A stretch of 64,000 nt of DNA from Sceloporus undulatus. Its lineage: Eukaryota; Chordata; Lepidosauria; Squamata; Phrynosomatidae. The DNA lies in the NCBI RefSeq assembly GCF_019175285.1, contig NC_056522.1:321459196-321523195 (forward strand). The letters run 5' to 3'. The position numbers were made by a program, and so were the translations under genes. Positions 44,603 through 56,426 of the stretch are shown piece after piece (position 1 is the first letter of the stretch; every line of letters starts with the position of its first letter). The notes under the pieces are model-generated. The model was not told the origin of the DNA. It ran no database searches and saw nothing but the letters and a program-made list of their open reading frames with translations.

Positions 44603-45163
44603 GTCTCAAAAAGACACAGCCAAGCTTTTTAAGGAAGAGGGATATGGGATTATTTTATTGTGTATATGGTTTTAATGATGCAAGGCACCTTGATCTTATT
44701 GGAGAGGCAGCATAGAAATGAATTATTATTATTATTATTATTAATTGTAGCACCACTGTAATCCTTTATTAAATACACAAATTATTTAACATCTGCTTGT
44801 GTTTTGTGTCTTTTTCATCAGGCCCTGAGGTAAATTTCCCTGATAGGATAGACTTGCAATGAAAATCCAAATGCTATGGGGTTTTTTGGGGGGCCAGGGC
44901 TGCAGTGCCCTTCAACACATCTTTAAAAAGACAGGTTGTGTGTTGTCTTTCCTCCTTCTCTCAGGCAGAGAAAATGCTGATTTCTCTTACTAAACCCTTT
45001 GCCTTGATAGGAATCATGTTAAGGAAGGGGTCACTGTGATGATGGGGCTGGGATTCCTGAGGCTTTTCCCTTGTGGGAGGGGTGCTGCTACAGCTCTTTT
45101 CCCCATAGGGCCAGCAGAAGACAAGACTCGCACCCAGAGCCCAGGGCCCCTTGGCTTCTCAGA

Positions 45164-45388
45164 GGCCCAGAACACACTGCAGAGATAACCCGGTTCGAGA
45201 CCGCTTTCACTGCCCTGGATCAGTGCTAGGGAATCCTGGGAACTGTAGTTTATAGTGGCACCAGAGCTCTATCTGACAGAGAAGGCCAAATGTCTCACAA
45301 AACTACAGTTCCCAGGATTCCCTAGCACTGAGCCGAGGCAGTTAAAGCGGTCTCGAACCGGGTTATCTCTGCAGTGTGTTTTTGGACC
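45164..45388. mobile_element. Palindromic MITE (ACACACTGCAGAAATAA family), copy 3
   Basis: AACACACTGCAGAGATAACC and GGTTATCTCTGCAGTGTGTT ends; CpG-rich copy close to the KNL1 promoter. Confidence 0.82.
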
Positions 45389-45714
45389 TAGAATGGCTAT
45401 AGATCTCCGACGGAATCTTATGCAACAGGAATTGCTTTTGGTGTTCCCACAAAGTCTGCTCAAGAAAGGGCTTTTTAACTGAGCAAACTGTTGGAGATGT
45501 AACTCTGGCAATGCTCCCTGAATGCACATGTTTTGGAGTTGTCCCATGGCAGATACATTTTCGCCCGCTCCCAGAATTCCATACCAGCCAAAGCGGTGCC
45601 AAACCGGGTTCTCTCTCCAGTGCGGAAGGGCCCCGGGCGGGAAAAGGTGGAGGAAGCGCCAAAACCGGCCTCCCCGCCCTGTTGTTCTAGGCCTGCCCCG
45701 TCCCTCCGCCTCAC

Positions 45715-45900
45715 CTGGCTCCGAAACGGCGGCCCTCGGACCCTCCGCGCCCTGCGGCCGAAGTAGACCCAGGCCACCGCTCGACTGAGGCGGCCATTTG
45801 CGGCGCCGAATTCAAAGTAACCGCTGGGCCGCGCGCATGCGCCGTGCCACAGATACGCGCGCAGAAACGCCGCAACATGGCGGCGCCCTCTTTCCGTACA
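45715..45900 (-). promoter_or_regulatory. KNL1: KNL1 CpG-rich promoter and non-coding first exon
   Basis: The stretch from about 45.59 to 45.92 kb is strongly GC- and CpG-rich. A canonical donor, CCAG|GTGAGG on the minus strand, ends an exon at 45715. The next acceptor, TTGTTTCAG at 42350-42348, opens the start-codon exon, so a 5' untranslated exon here is inferred. Two ATGGCGGCGCCC boxes (about 45879 and 45903 on the plus strand) match the YY1 consensus and often mark transcription starts of TATA-less housekeeping genes. The exact transcription start cannot be read from sequence. Confidence 0.7.
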
Positions 45901-46150
45901 AGATGGCGGCGCCCACTGGGCCAGGCCTCCTCCCTCTCTCTCTCCCAAAAATATAAGGAGGAGGATAGGAAATGTAGCCCTCTGCGGAGATAGAAACGAG
46001 TTACTGTTTAGCGCAACAGGACGCTGCGGGGCCATTCCAGTTTAGGGGTGACTGTGTGCTTTTTAGACAAAGAGGCCTTCGATGAGAGAGAGAGAGAGGG
46101 ATCTATTTGGAAGGGTTCCTTATGGGGCTTGGAAGAGGCTTGGTTGCTGT

Positions 46151-46232
46151 GACGAGGTGGCCGAGTGGTTAAGGCGATGGACTGCTAATCCATTGTGCTC
46201 TGCACGCGTGGGTTCGAATCCCATCCTCGTCG
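46151..46232 (+). tRNA. tRNA-Ser (anticodon GCT)
   Basis: A complete 82-nt type II tRNA gene. Acceptor arms GACGAGG and CCTCGTC pair, with G as discriminator. The A box is TGGCCGAGTGG. Anticodon loop CTGCTAA carries GCT, flanked by the paired ATGGA/TCCAT stem. A long variable arm precedes T-arm and B box GGTTCGAATCC. There is no intron. A T-run about 6 bases downstream (46239-46244) is a Pol III terminator. The gene is on the plus strand, divergent from KNL1. It decodes AGC/AGU serine codons. I recall a near-identical human tRNA-Ser-GCT gene beside the KNL1 promoter on chromosome 15. Confidence 0.98.
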
Positions 46233-46236
46233 TCAA

Positions 46237-46247
46237 CCTTTTTTCTT
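46237..46247 (+). terminator. Pol III T-run terminator of tRNA-Ser
   Basis: A run of six T (CCTTTTTTCTT) just after the mature tRNA end is the usual RNA polymerase III stop signal. Confidence 0.85.
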
Positions 46248-46575
46248 CCTTGTCTCAGAAAGACGCAGCAGCCCCAGCATTTGTAGCTCATCGTCCTAAT
46301 GATTTAACACCTCTCTTGCCTCTGAGTCCTTTTCATCAAGGGCTGAGGTAAATTCCCAGACTTGCATTGAACCCACAAATACAAATGCTGTGGTGCTCTT
46401 GTGTGCAGTGCGCCCTTCAACAAATCTTCAATAAAGACAGGTTGTGTGTTCAGTGTGTTGTCTTTTCTTGTGTTCTTTCTCAGACAAGGAAAACCAGGGT
46501 GGGAGGGGGGGGAACCCTGCCTCATTTCCCTGACTAAACCTTTGCCTTGACAGGAATAATGCTGAGGGGCAACTG

Positions 46576-46650
46576 GGTCCAAAGCACACACTGCAGAAAC
46601 AATCCAGTTTGAGACCGCTTTAACTGCCTTGGCTCATTGCTAGGGAATCC
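46576..46650. mobile_element. Half copy of the palindromic MITE
   Basis: GTCCAAAGCACACACTGCAG through TTGCTAGGGAATCC only; the second arm is missing. Confidence 0.7.
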
Positions 46651-47089
46651 CCAATAAAACCAGGCCGGCATGATTGTAAAAAGCTATAATAGGGTTCATA
46701 TTCTTTAACTACTGTAATTGTTTTTGCTGCTGGGAACAAACAAGGCTCTAGAAATTATACTGAAATGAGTGTTTTCTGTAGATGGAAAAAATGAATAAAT
46801 ATAGAAACTCTGTTTTTTGTAAAATAGCTCTGGATGCCTTGGGCGTTCGTAGAGGCAATAACAACTGCCTTAAATAAACTAAACACACACAAATATTCCT
46901 CAAATGGAAATTCTTCTGCATGGTGATCTCATAGCATTTCTATAACCTCACAACAGCCGTGATGCAGGTTTCTTCCATTAAGTGCATGGCAGGGATAGTA
47001 GACAACCATGTGAACGAACACTGGGATGTAGCATGGGGACCAAAAATAGGTGATGAGCTTGCCTATGGGGCCTAGCTAGACTTATAATG

Positions 47090-47325
47090 TGTGTAGACCT
47101 CACCTGGAACAAATACCGTGTCTGGTTCTGGGCATCACAATTAAAAAAGGATGTTGAGAAACTGGAGTGTGTCCAAAAGAGAGTGACCAAAATCCAGTTT
47201 TGGAGGCCTTTAAAAAGAGGCTGGATGGCCATCTGTCAGGGATCCTTTGACTGTGCTTTCCTGCATGGCAGAATGGGGTTGGACTGGATGGCCCTTGTGG
47301 TCTCTTCCAGCTCTACGGAGGATAT
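47090..47325 (+). mobile_element. CR1 LINE 3' fragment
   Basis: CACCTGGAACAAATACCGTG, GAGTGTGTCCAAAAGAGAG and GGTTGGACTGGATGGCCCTT follow the CR1 end, with an internal deletion. Confidence 0.82.
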
Positions 47326-47694
47326 CACACGACTGAAACTGGAAGTATAATCCAGTGTCATCCTGAACGCAATCACGCATATTCAAGTTATTGCATGAAA
47401 GGTTACCACACGCGATCGCTGGCAGACCGAACGCACTCCGAACGCAATCACACGTCAGTCCACAGTTAAGTAAATTTGGTGAACTAGCAAAGTCATAAAC
47501 CCTGTTCCTAGGCAACTTCGCACTCAGTGCGCTGTTGTTGGGTGTGATGTGCATGTCTCCTTTGGTCCTGTTTTCCTCCCCCCTCAATCTGGAAAGGTTC
47601 CCATGAAGACACACTGCAATTCTGCTTCAATTTTGCTTCCACTTGCCCTTAATTAGCCATGTGCTAATTAAGAGGCATGGACTGGGAACTATTG

Positions 47695-48325
47695 GATAAC
47701 CATTATATTAATAATAATGATAATAATAATAATAATAGTTTTTATTTATATCTTCCCGCCTCTCCCAATGGATTGAGGCAGGATCACAACAGAGTTAAAA
47801 AACAGTTACAGTATTCCAACATTAGTTACTGTGCAATTAAAACCACAGCTAAAAACATAAAACATTAAATGTAAGACATCAAACATCGTCAGTCAATCGC
47901 GGGGTCAGATGCTCTTGTTCCATTCCAATGGTCTTCATAGGAGGTCAGGAGGATATGTGCAGCAAAAGAGCTCTGTATTTAATGCCTTCTTGAAAATTTC
48001 TAAAGATGTGACAAGGCGAATCTCCTCTGGGAGCCCGTTCCATAGTCTAGGGGCAGCTATACTGAATGCTCTATGGGAAGTGGAAACTTGTCTGGATGCT
48101 GATATCTCTAACAAGTTCTTCCCACTTGTTCTAAGAGTGCGGGGTGGATTGTATAGGGAGATGCGTTCCCCTAAGTAACACCCAGGACCAAGCCATGTAG
48201 GGCTTTAAAGGTGATAGCCAACACCGTGTACTGCGCCAAGAAGCTAATTGGGAGCCAGTGTAGATCTTTCAAGATAGGCGTTATATGGTCAAGCCTTGAA
48301 GAGCTAGTGACCAGAGTGAATATAC
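47695..48325 (-). mobile_element. L2-like LINE 3' end (ORF2 C-terminus and tail)
   Basis: The minus strand carries decayed coding DLHWLPISFLAQYTVLAITF, KALHGLV, APRLWNGLPEEIRLVTSLEI and FKKALNTELF. An (ATT)n tail follows near 47700. This is the standard end of L2-type proteins. Confidence 0.78.
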
Positions 48326-48667
48326 GCTCGTTTTAATGTGAATAGAGCATGTTCTTTCAACCATTCTTCCCGTCCCCCCTCCAACCTCTTTTGTAAATTG
48401 TGGGGTTCCTTGGTTCCTCTCTCTCACTCGCCTAAATATGCTATGCTCCAGTCATCTGGAGTCTCACTCAACATGCGCAAGGGTGCCAATTCACAATTAA
48501 GAACCCACCAATGTGATAGCTTACTTTGGACAGAATCCGAGTCATGTTCGGGGAGGCCATTACAGTGAATTTAAGTTGTGATAAGTAATCACGTAATTGC
48601 GTGAATTTTCAAATTGACCACGCTGTCTTCTCTTTTGAAACTGAGAGCCTCCCGTCCCGTGTGATAA

Positions 48668-49110
48668 ACTCCTACGATTCTATGAAGGTCTGAAAACCAT
48701 GTCCTATGAGGAGAGACTTAGGGGCTGGGCATGTTTAGCCTGGAGAAGAGAAAATTAAGAGGTGATATGATAGCCCTGTTTAAATATTTGAAGGAATGTC
48801 ATATTGAGGAGGGAGCAAGCTTGTTTTCTGCTGCTCCAGGGAACAGGGCCTGGATCAATGGATGGAAACTACAGGAAAAGAGATTCCACCAAAACATTAG
48901 GAGGAACCTCCTGACAGAAGAGCTGTTTGACAGTGGAAGACGCTGCCTCAAAGAGTGGTGCAGTCTCCTTCTTTGGAGGTTTTTAAACAGAGCTGGATGG
49001 CCATCTGTCAGGACAGGAGTGCTTTGTGTATTTCTGCATGGCTGAGAGTTGGAGTGGGTGGCTCTTGGGGGTCTCCTCCAACTCTATGATTCTGTAATTC
49101 TATGAATATT
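48668..49110 (+). mobile_element. CR1 LINE 3' end
   Basis: TATGAGGAGAGACTTAGGGG, GGAGAAGAGAAAATTAAGAGG, AGGAAAAGAGATTCCACC and the end CTCTATGATTCTGTAATTCT mark the last 440 bases of CR1. Confidence 0.88.
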
Positions 49111-49339
49111 GTGACATGGGAGGAAGTCAATGATGTGTGTGTGTATGTGTGATACATGAGTTACTGCACCGGGTGACACCAACCCTGCTTATTGCCCAGC
49201 TTACAACCATTTCCTATGGTTTTGTATTTGGGATGAATAGTTTTCCCTGTTAATTTCCCCAGTACTGACTGTCATTTTATCAACATTTTATATTGTACCC
49301 CGCCTTTTCAATATGCATTGGATTTTATTGTACTCTCCC

Positions 49340-49560
49340 ATACAATCTTGCTCATGTTTTGTGGTCGACAGTGGAGGTGCTGCTCTCTGTCCCATCAGCC
49401 TCACAGGTACAGCTGGGAACATGGTCTTCTCAGTGGCTGCCCACAGGTTCTGGAACTCCTTTCTGCTGAAGGCTAGACTGGCACCCTCTTTGTTAGCTTT
49501 CTGAAAGCAGGTAAAATCCAGCAGCCCTTTGAAAATTGATTTTTCAGGAGAAACAGGTTT
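49340..49560 (+). mobile_element. L2-like LINE C-terminal fragment
   Basis: Coding trace NMVFSVAAHRFWNSFLLKAR then LAPSLLAF fits the L2 C-terminal FSVAAPRLWNSLP block. Confidence 0.7.
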
Positions 49561-50321
49561 TGCATAATGTGCTGGACTTCTTTTTGGTAATTGGTTGAAC
49601 TGATTTCAATTTTATGATGGGGCCATGGTAGCAAGAAATGTGGCGCTGTAGTGGTATAGTGTGAAAAGGCAACAACTGGCAATATAGAAATGCAGTGCCT
49701 GCCCCCTTCTTTATAAACCTATATGACAGTCTTACAGCATCTTGAAGTCAGACAGAGAATTCCAAATGCCCCTCTCCTATTATGATAGGTCCATAATAAA
49801 TGTCTTAGGCTTCAAGATGCTAGCTGGCTGTATGCGTGGATACATGCTGGAATTTGTCTCTCACTTTAATGCCATGGCACAAGGTGTTTCTGTGCTTGAG
49901 AAAGGTATGTACTTCCCAGTATGCAAGGTCTTCCAAGGTAATAGGAGCAGCCCTTGGACATATGCAGAAATATGTAACAAAAAATTACCTCCATGTTAAC
50001 ACTATTTAAAAAGCTGGTATCGTCATTGGAAACTGGCTGAATGGCATAAGGAATATAAACTTCTGGGTATCTAGCTCAACAGTCTTCAGCAACTTTCTAC
50101 CCCCCCCTCCAATTTCCTGGAAAATTTAAAAGCATTAAAAAAAAGAACCCCCCCCCAATAGTAGATTAACAATAAAAAAATTATGATGGCTTAATTGCTT
50201 TTTAACTTTTGTAAAGTGCCGTATGTTTAACTGTTGAAAACCACCTTGAATCCCAATCTAGGAAAAAAGGCAAAATAGAATTAAAGGTAGTAAAATATGA
50301 TGATAGTCATAATTGTACTGA

Positions 50322-50863
50322 CTTATAACATGGAACGATTGATGAAATTGATATCATATTTAGATATGGATAAACTTACCTGTTTGATAAATGATAAAGA
50401 TTGGAACAGTAGGAAAAAATGCTGGATGCCATTAATAGAATTTGTGATGTCAGAAAAAAAATTAACGAATTTTATTTGGTAAATAAGACATCCATCCTAA
50501 GTTAAGACAGAGCATTGCTCCCTCTTTTTATTTGTCCCTTCTGTGATTATAGGAGGAAAATGAAAACAAGATAGTACAATACAATGAATCAAGAATGTAA
50601 ACAGCAAATGGAAATTTATGATAACTTTTTTATGTATTAATGATAATTTTTTTTACAAGATATAGAAATACTGGCTATTGAACCGTAAAGGAGACTTAAA
50701 TGTTATATGTCATGTCTATTTTGTGTATGTATTCCATTTCACCTGTTGTAGTTTGGTTTGTGATTTTCCCCCCCTTTTTTCCCTTTCCCTATAGATAATA
50801 TCATTTATGTATTGTATGCTATGTATAATTTTAATCAATAAAAATATATATTTTAAAAAATAA
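50322..50863 (+). mobile_element. 5'-truncated L1 insertion with 15-bp target duplication
   Basis: Perfect duplication TCATAATTGTACTGA at 50307-50321 and 50864-50878. The insert begins in the ORF2 C-terminus (MDKLTCLINDKDWNSRKKCW then MPLIEFV) and ends AATAAAAATATATATTTTAA plus an A-rich tail. The exact duplication points to a fairly recent insertion. Confidence 0.88.
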
Positions 50864-50879
50864 TCATAATTGTACTGAT

Positions 50880-53140
50880 TTTATTGTATTCTCTCTGATC
50901 TCCTATAAATTAGGCTGAGGTCAGTCCACCTACCATGTGCTCATTGAAAAATAAATTGAAAAGCATTGACAAATATCCTTAAAGGCTCTATCCTATATAC
51001 TGATCTCTATTAGTTCATAAAAGGACCAATGGCTACATTCAACATCCGTAAATTGTTTTTTCTTGTTATATTTCACAATAATTGCACCAGTAGGGTGCAA
51101 AATCCAGACTCCTTTTTGCAGAATTAGTTGGAATTTCAACTAACCATTTACAGAAACGGTTGGCATTTCATATGTTCAGGAGTTCAGGGCATGTAGTTCT
51201 ACTACATGCCCTGCAGCAGAACTACTGCTGCTATATTTTGTTGCTAGGATGTCATTCTTTTCCCATGTGCTTCCTCAAGTGAGGAAATCCAAATGCAGCA
51301 TGCATTTCAGGGTCCTTGCTCCAGGCTTTTTCAAGCACATTGACCCTGTCCACATAATTACTAAGAGTTGTTTTACTATGGATATTTATTGGAAGTGGTT
51401 CTGTACCTCCTAATTTTTACAACCACAAATTAAGAGGCCAGAATTGGCTGTATCATTATGCAGATTTTTAAAAGCAGTGAAGTAGGAACGAAGGGCTCCC
51501 ACAAGGCAATTCTACTCCACAGGTTAAGTATCACTGCAACTGTTTAATGAGCCCCCTTGCACAGCTAATTTATTGGCATGGTTATACAGCACCATTAAGG
51601 AGTGCAGCACCAGCCAGCTACAACAAAGTGGCTAGGAAGCATAGAAATGTGCCACACTCAGATACCTGCTCTTCAACCCCCTCCCCATAGTGATGCCATT
51701 TACTATATTCTTGAATAAATTCATTGTGAGGGCAGTCTATGCCAAGTAAAAGGTAGTTTTTCCATCAGCACATAATGGACTGAAATGTTTAGTTATGTTG
51801 CTGTCTGTCCAAGGTCCAATTTTACAATGCAAAAAAGCTTTTACACTTACTATTGGACTCATAAACTAGTCACCACTTGGTATTTTTTAGGGGTTCATTT
51901 ACCAGAGCATAAGAGGCCTGCCAGCTTTGGACATTATTAGTATACCTTTAAAACTCTCCCCAACCCACCTCCTGCCACTCACACAATGGGAAAGGGAATG
52001 ATAGTTGTGCTGCTTCCCAAAAGTTTGGAAAAAGTTACTTTGGGAGGCCTACAACTTTGAGAATCCCCTCCAGTCAGAGCTATTTCAAAGCCAGTTCTTT
52101 CCCAAAGCTCCTGTCACCTCAAACTCTTGCCCACCTCAGTAGTAAAATGGGAAAGCAGTTGACAGAAACACAACGAGAATGAGTGGGGACAACTGCAGAT
52201 TCCTAATTTCCAGCTATATGGGGCAATTTGAAGGTACACAGAATTGCAGTAGGTGGCAACTCTACTGCAATACAAGGTAGTGTTGCAATAGGTGGCAAAT
52301 TTACTGTAATACAAACATCCTCACCTTCTTACAACAGAGACATTTACAGGTACATTTGGACTGGAAATCTCCCAGAATGGAAATGGGAGTTTTTCATGAC
52401 ATGTATAACAAGGCCTACAGGGCTGCTACCGTTTAAAATAAGTAACAGCTCTGCTGGGTGGATGATCTTGTCTGCAGTTCTTCCTTGTGAAAAGGAAAAT
52501 GGACAAAACTTAGGCAAAGTCAGGTCCAAAGCCTGAATAACCCAAGAAGGTATTGATCCAAGACAAGTTGAAGGAATTGTTTCCAATCCAGTTGATAAGT
52601 GTTCTATCTCCTGCTACACTAGGGTTGGGGTAAATGTAGCCCCACAACCTATTTGTATGGCCCCTAGGATCTTCTGAATGTTCCCCATATTTTTTAACCT
52701 TCCCTGCAAATGTCTGCTAACATCCACTACAGGGCAATTCTGCCATGTTTGAGAAGACCACACACCTTTTCTGTAACAAGAACCCAAAAGCTTACCTCAT
52801 CTCTTTCTGGTGGAAGTAAGTGGGCCTAAAATGGCTCAGACACACCCCCAAAGTCGCAAAATTGTCCCCCTCCCAGTCCTCTAGGGCTCAGTGAGAAACA
52901 CTGTGGTTTTTCCCCCAGGCTGGAGGACTGCCAAGGGAGCCTCCTAACCTCCAACAGTTGCCCTCCTATTTCATACATCCACGAATAGCTTTGAAACTGT
53001 GTAAAGAGAACCATATAGTATATTCATTCACTGATGAACTCATTCATCCATCCTCTCATAGACAGATATAAAATGGAACATGAATTCTGCATCTTTAATA
53101 ATTATGTCAAAAATTTCAGCATGTGCAGCTTAACACACAA
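50880..53140. other. Intergenic DNA, no gene recognised
   Basis: Between the tRNA/KNL1 promoter and RPUSD2. No coding homology or clear transposon. A short two-copy tandem (about 35 bp, TGGCAACTCTACTGCAATAC) lies at 52243-52312. Confidence 0.5.
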
Positions 53141-53145
53141 GTTAA

Positions 53146-53619
53146 AAGTAAAGGTAGTCCCCTTGACATGAATGTCTAGTCATAACCGAGTTTAAGGGGC
53201 GATGTTCATCTCTGTTTCTAAGCCAAAGAGCCAGCATTGTCTGAGAACTGCTCTGGTGGTCATGTGGCCAGCATTACTCCACTGAACGCTGTTACCTTCC
53301 CACTGAGAAGTGGTACCGATCTATCTATTTGCATCTGCATGCTATCAAACTGCTAGGTTGGCAGAAGCTGGGACTAGTGATAGGAGCTCACCTCATCAGA
53401 GAGTAGTGGAGTCTCCTTCCTTAGAGGTCTTTAAGCAGAGGCTGAATGGCCATCTGTCGGAGATGCTTTGACTGAGAGTTCCTGCATGGCAGGAGGTTGG
53501 ACTGGATGGTCCTTGTGGTCTCTTCCAAACCTACTATTCTATGATCAGACAACACTTGGGCCTCAAACTGCCCAATAATCAGAACTGGTGTCTTAACCAC
53601 TAAGCCACCACATCCCGCT
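53146..53619 (-). mobile_element. Sauria tRNA-derived SINE, split by a CR1 copy
   Basis: The minus strand shows the head near 53619 (TGGTTAAGACACC), CCCAGCTTCTGCC and a worn GTAAAGG-type tail near 53146. The CR1 at about 53396-53548 interrupts it. Confidence 0.8.
53396..53548 (+). mobile_element. CR1 3' end inserted in a SINE
   Basis: GGAGTCTCCTTCCTTAGAGG, GGTTGGACTGGATGGTCC and CCTACTATTCTATGATC. CR1 leaves little or no target duplication, as here. Confidence 0.82.
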
Positions 53620-53740
53620 CATCACACAAGTTACACCTGCAGAAATACCCCCTTTTTAATATTAAAGAAATGTTAAAGGCATAGGAGCCCTGGCCTATTT
53701 TGCACAATTGCAGTTATGTACAAGTTTTCTTGGAGACATT

Positions 53741-53973
53741 GGCCTGTTACAGACTGCCAAAATAAAGCTGTTTCGGGTCTCTTTGGAGGTATGCTGTTTA
53801 AATGATGCATGGGTCCTAAGAATCCGGAGGTCGCGCCAAAGCCACACTCCATTCCTAAGCACTGGAGTGCAGCTTTGGTGCAGCTTCTGGATTCTTCGGA
53901 TGCATGCATCCTTTAAACAGCATACCTCCAAAGAGACCCGAAGCAGCTTTATTTTGGCAGTCTGTAACAGGCC
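53741..53973. mobile_element. Fold-back MITE (GGCCTGTTACAG family), copy 4
   Basis: GGCCTGTTACAGACTGCC at both ends (inverted), flanked by ATT on each side (3-bp duplication). Confidence 0.85.
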
Positions 53974-53979
53974 ATTGTG

Positions 53980-55655
53980 TGTAGGGCAAAAAAATGTAAC
54001 AAGAAAACCTCAGTTTCATACCCACCAAAGGTTTTGGGCCAGTTTTGAATGACTACCAGATTCATGTTCTTCCTTTTACACAAATTTGAAACTATACGTT
54101 CCTACTGTATATGAAATTGGAAAATAGCTTAATATTAATTTACTGACCAGGACATCAAATCCTAAGTAATATAGTTCTGTTTCAGATGCACAGGGAAGTT
54201 GTAATTATAAGCCATGTTTCAAACACTAAAACCAGTGTGTGTAAGAGGATGGGAGCACTTAGATTTGGCCTTTTCACCCATTAACCCACCTCTTTCCCAA
54301 GTTGGGAGCCAACCAATTAAGTGTATATTATAACCCATAAAATGCAAATACAACAGAAATATATTTATCAATACCCAAGGCTTGGCTGTGACTCCTTATT
54401 GAGAACACACATACTCCTTCCAGATTCCTTGTTGAGGGTAAACAAATCTGGATTGCAGCCATGGAAAATATGGAGTATCCAACAATTCTGGGACTGACTG
54501 GGAATTCAGTGATTGTGATAGTCCAGAATTAGTTCTGTAGAAATTACAGAATAGAATGTACAATGCCTCACAAGTTCACTAGATATTCTCATTCAAGAAC
54601 TCAATGGACAGTAAAAGTAATAGATAAGGAAGATGTCTGAAGCAGGATGCAGAAGAACATTAAAATCTTAAAACAGTGGTGGGCATAAGCCATTCATCCA
54701 GATGTTGTTGAACTGTAGCAGCCAGCAATGGTGAACAGTGTTACGAGTTACAGTTCAGCTACAATTAGAATGCCACACAATCCTGACCCCTGTGCTAGAA
54801 TACAAAATGGGCTCAAAAAAAGGGTCAAATGAGATAAGAAAACAGGTAATTTGTTTAGGCTGTAAAAAGTCCAAGAAAGTTGGAAATACAATTATGGAAA
54901 TACAGTACTTAATCTACGGCTAGACTTGAACTGACTGAGTTGTATAATTTCTGAATTAAACTAAACTGTAAACCACTTAGGCATGATTCATGTTTTCTAT
55001 GTAGTGATCTCTGCACTGTATACTAGGGTTCACAATATCCTGCTAAAGAGACACTATACTGTACAACTCTTTCTATAGTGAATGGAAGTGTATTCATTTG
55101 TGAATAGGACAGTCTAATTTTTTCAATTAATGGGGACACATTTTTAAGTATCAAATTATTGTCAGAAATAATCCATATTATTTGCAGAGACCTTAATGTT
55201 CTGATGGCTCTTGTACATGTGTAAATTGAAAATGGAAAGCTTATGCACTGCTTTCCAAATACAGATATTAAGCAAATAAATAATATCCATCAGGTACAAA
55301 TCACTCAACTGAAAACATGTAGGGAAGGGCTTGTTTTTAATCTCCATACTGTGTTAAGTAAATTTTAGGTACTTTAAAATAAGAAATTTAAATTAAGAAT
55401 ATTCTTATTATTTTGCATTTTTCAATAATTTTATCTAGGTTTTTTTTTTTGTAATAAAAAGGAGACAAAATATCAAAACCACTCCCCAGAAAAGCTGCCT
55501 TAGGAAACTAGGCACTCCTTGTGGCATCTCACACAGAAAGGACTTTTTTTCCATTCGTGGACAAACTGATGATAAAAACAAGAGCTATGGGAAATCTTTC
55601 TCTCTGTCTCGCACACACTCACTCACAGATACACAATGTAAAAAATATTTTGAAA
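53980..55655. other. Intergenic DNA and RPUSD2 3' flank
   Basis: No gene recognised. It includes the RPUSD2 3' untranslated region (minus strand, below 55659), but I could not fix a polyadenylation site. A worn short palindromic repeat lies at about 54675-54790. Confidence 0.5.
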
Positions 55656-55658
55656 GTC

Positions 55659-56426
55659 TCAAGTCTCTTCCCAGTTATCCTGTGCCCATGCAGGCATCTT
55701 GGAGCAGTATTCAAATTCTGCTCCTTTGTAGCGCAAAGCATGGAGATACATCACCAGATCTTTGGGTGATGGGTCAGGCCTCACGATCTTGCATTCTTCA
55801 CACAAAGGATCCTTTTCAGCCCAATGCTCATTCAAACAGGTTTCTCTGTTCTCTGACTTGCACATCTGTGCTTCAGAAACAGAATTCTGAGAACATGTCA
55901 ATATTCCACTCTTGTCTTCATCATTTGATTCTTCAGCCTGACCAGAATTTTTTGGAAGGATGACCTCCAGAGGCTTAGCACAGTTCCCTGGAGTCTCCTT
56001 CCTTTTATCTCCAGTGATGGGTTTCAGATCATCCTCATCAACATCCAAAATACCCAGACTCTGTTTAGAAAGATGCTCCTCCACTAGTGCCTGAAGCAGC
56101 TCCTCATCTGTTTTGTTAACAACGCCACCTTTGCCCTTTTCAGGACCCCAAGCATTTGTGTTGTAGATAGGGTCATTGACAATAGGGTGCCCCAAATACT
56201 GCAGATGGACACGGATCTGATGAGTGCGCCCAGTGTGTGGAAAACACTTCACCACGCTAGTCTTGCCATTGTAACTGAGCCTCTGGAAGATTGTTTTGCA
56301 TGGCTTACCCTTTGGGTCCACTCGACACACTCCCACTTTGTATGACACAACCAGGATAGGTTCTTCACAAGTCACCTCATTTTCTGGAAACTCTCCAAGC
56401 ACACGACAAACATATTCCTTCTCCAG
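55659..56426 (-). CDS. RPUSD2: RPUSD2 coding exon 3 (C-terminal, with stop)
   Basis: 255 codons plus stop. It holds [20 protein letters not shown] and the C-terminal [20 protein letters not shown] block. The acidic linker between them is variable, as in the family. Confidence 0.96.
   Translation of the reverse strand: MEKEYVCRVLGEFPENEVTCEEPILVVSYKVGVCRVDPKGKPCKTIFQRLSYNGKTSVVKCFPHTGRTHQIRVHLQYLGHPIVNDPIYNTNAWGPEKGKGGVVNKTDEELLQALVEEHLSKQSLGILDVDEDDLKPITGDKRKETPGNCAKPLEVILPKNSGQAEESNDEDKSGILTCSQNSVSEAQMCKSENRETCLNEHWAEKDPLCEECKIVRPDPSPKDLVMYLHALRYKGAEFEYCSKMPAWAQDNWEET

Noticed and set aside
45475-46035. Open frame of 186 codons over the KNL1 promoter
   Set aside because: CpG-island sequence lacks stops by composition; it crosses the KNL1 donor and promoter and has no homology.
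46082-46351. Open frame spanning the tRNA gene
   Set aside because: It is explained by the tRNA-Ser gene; the peptide has no homology.
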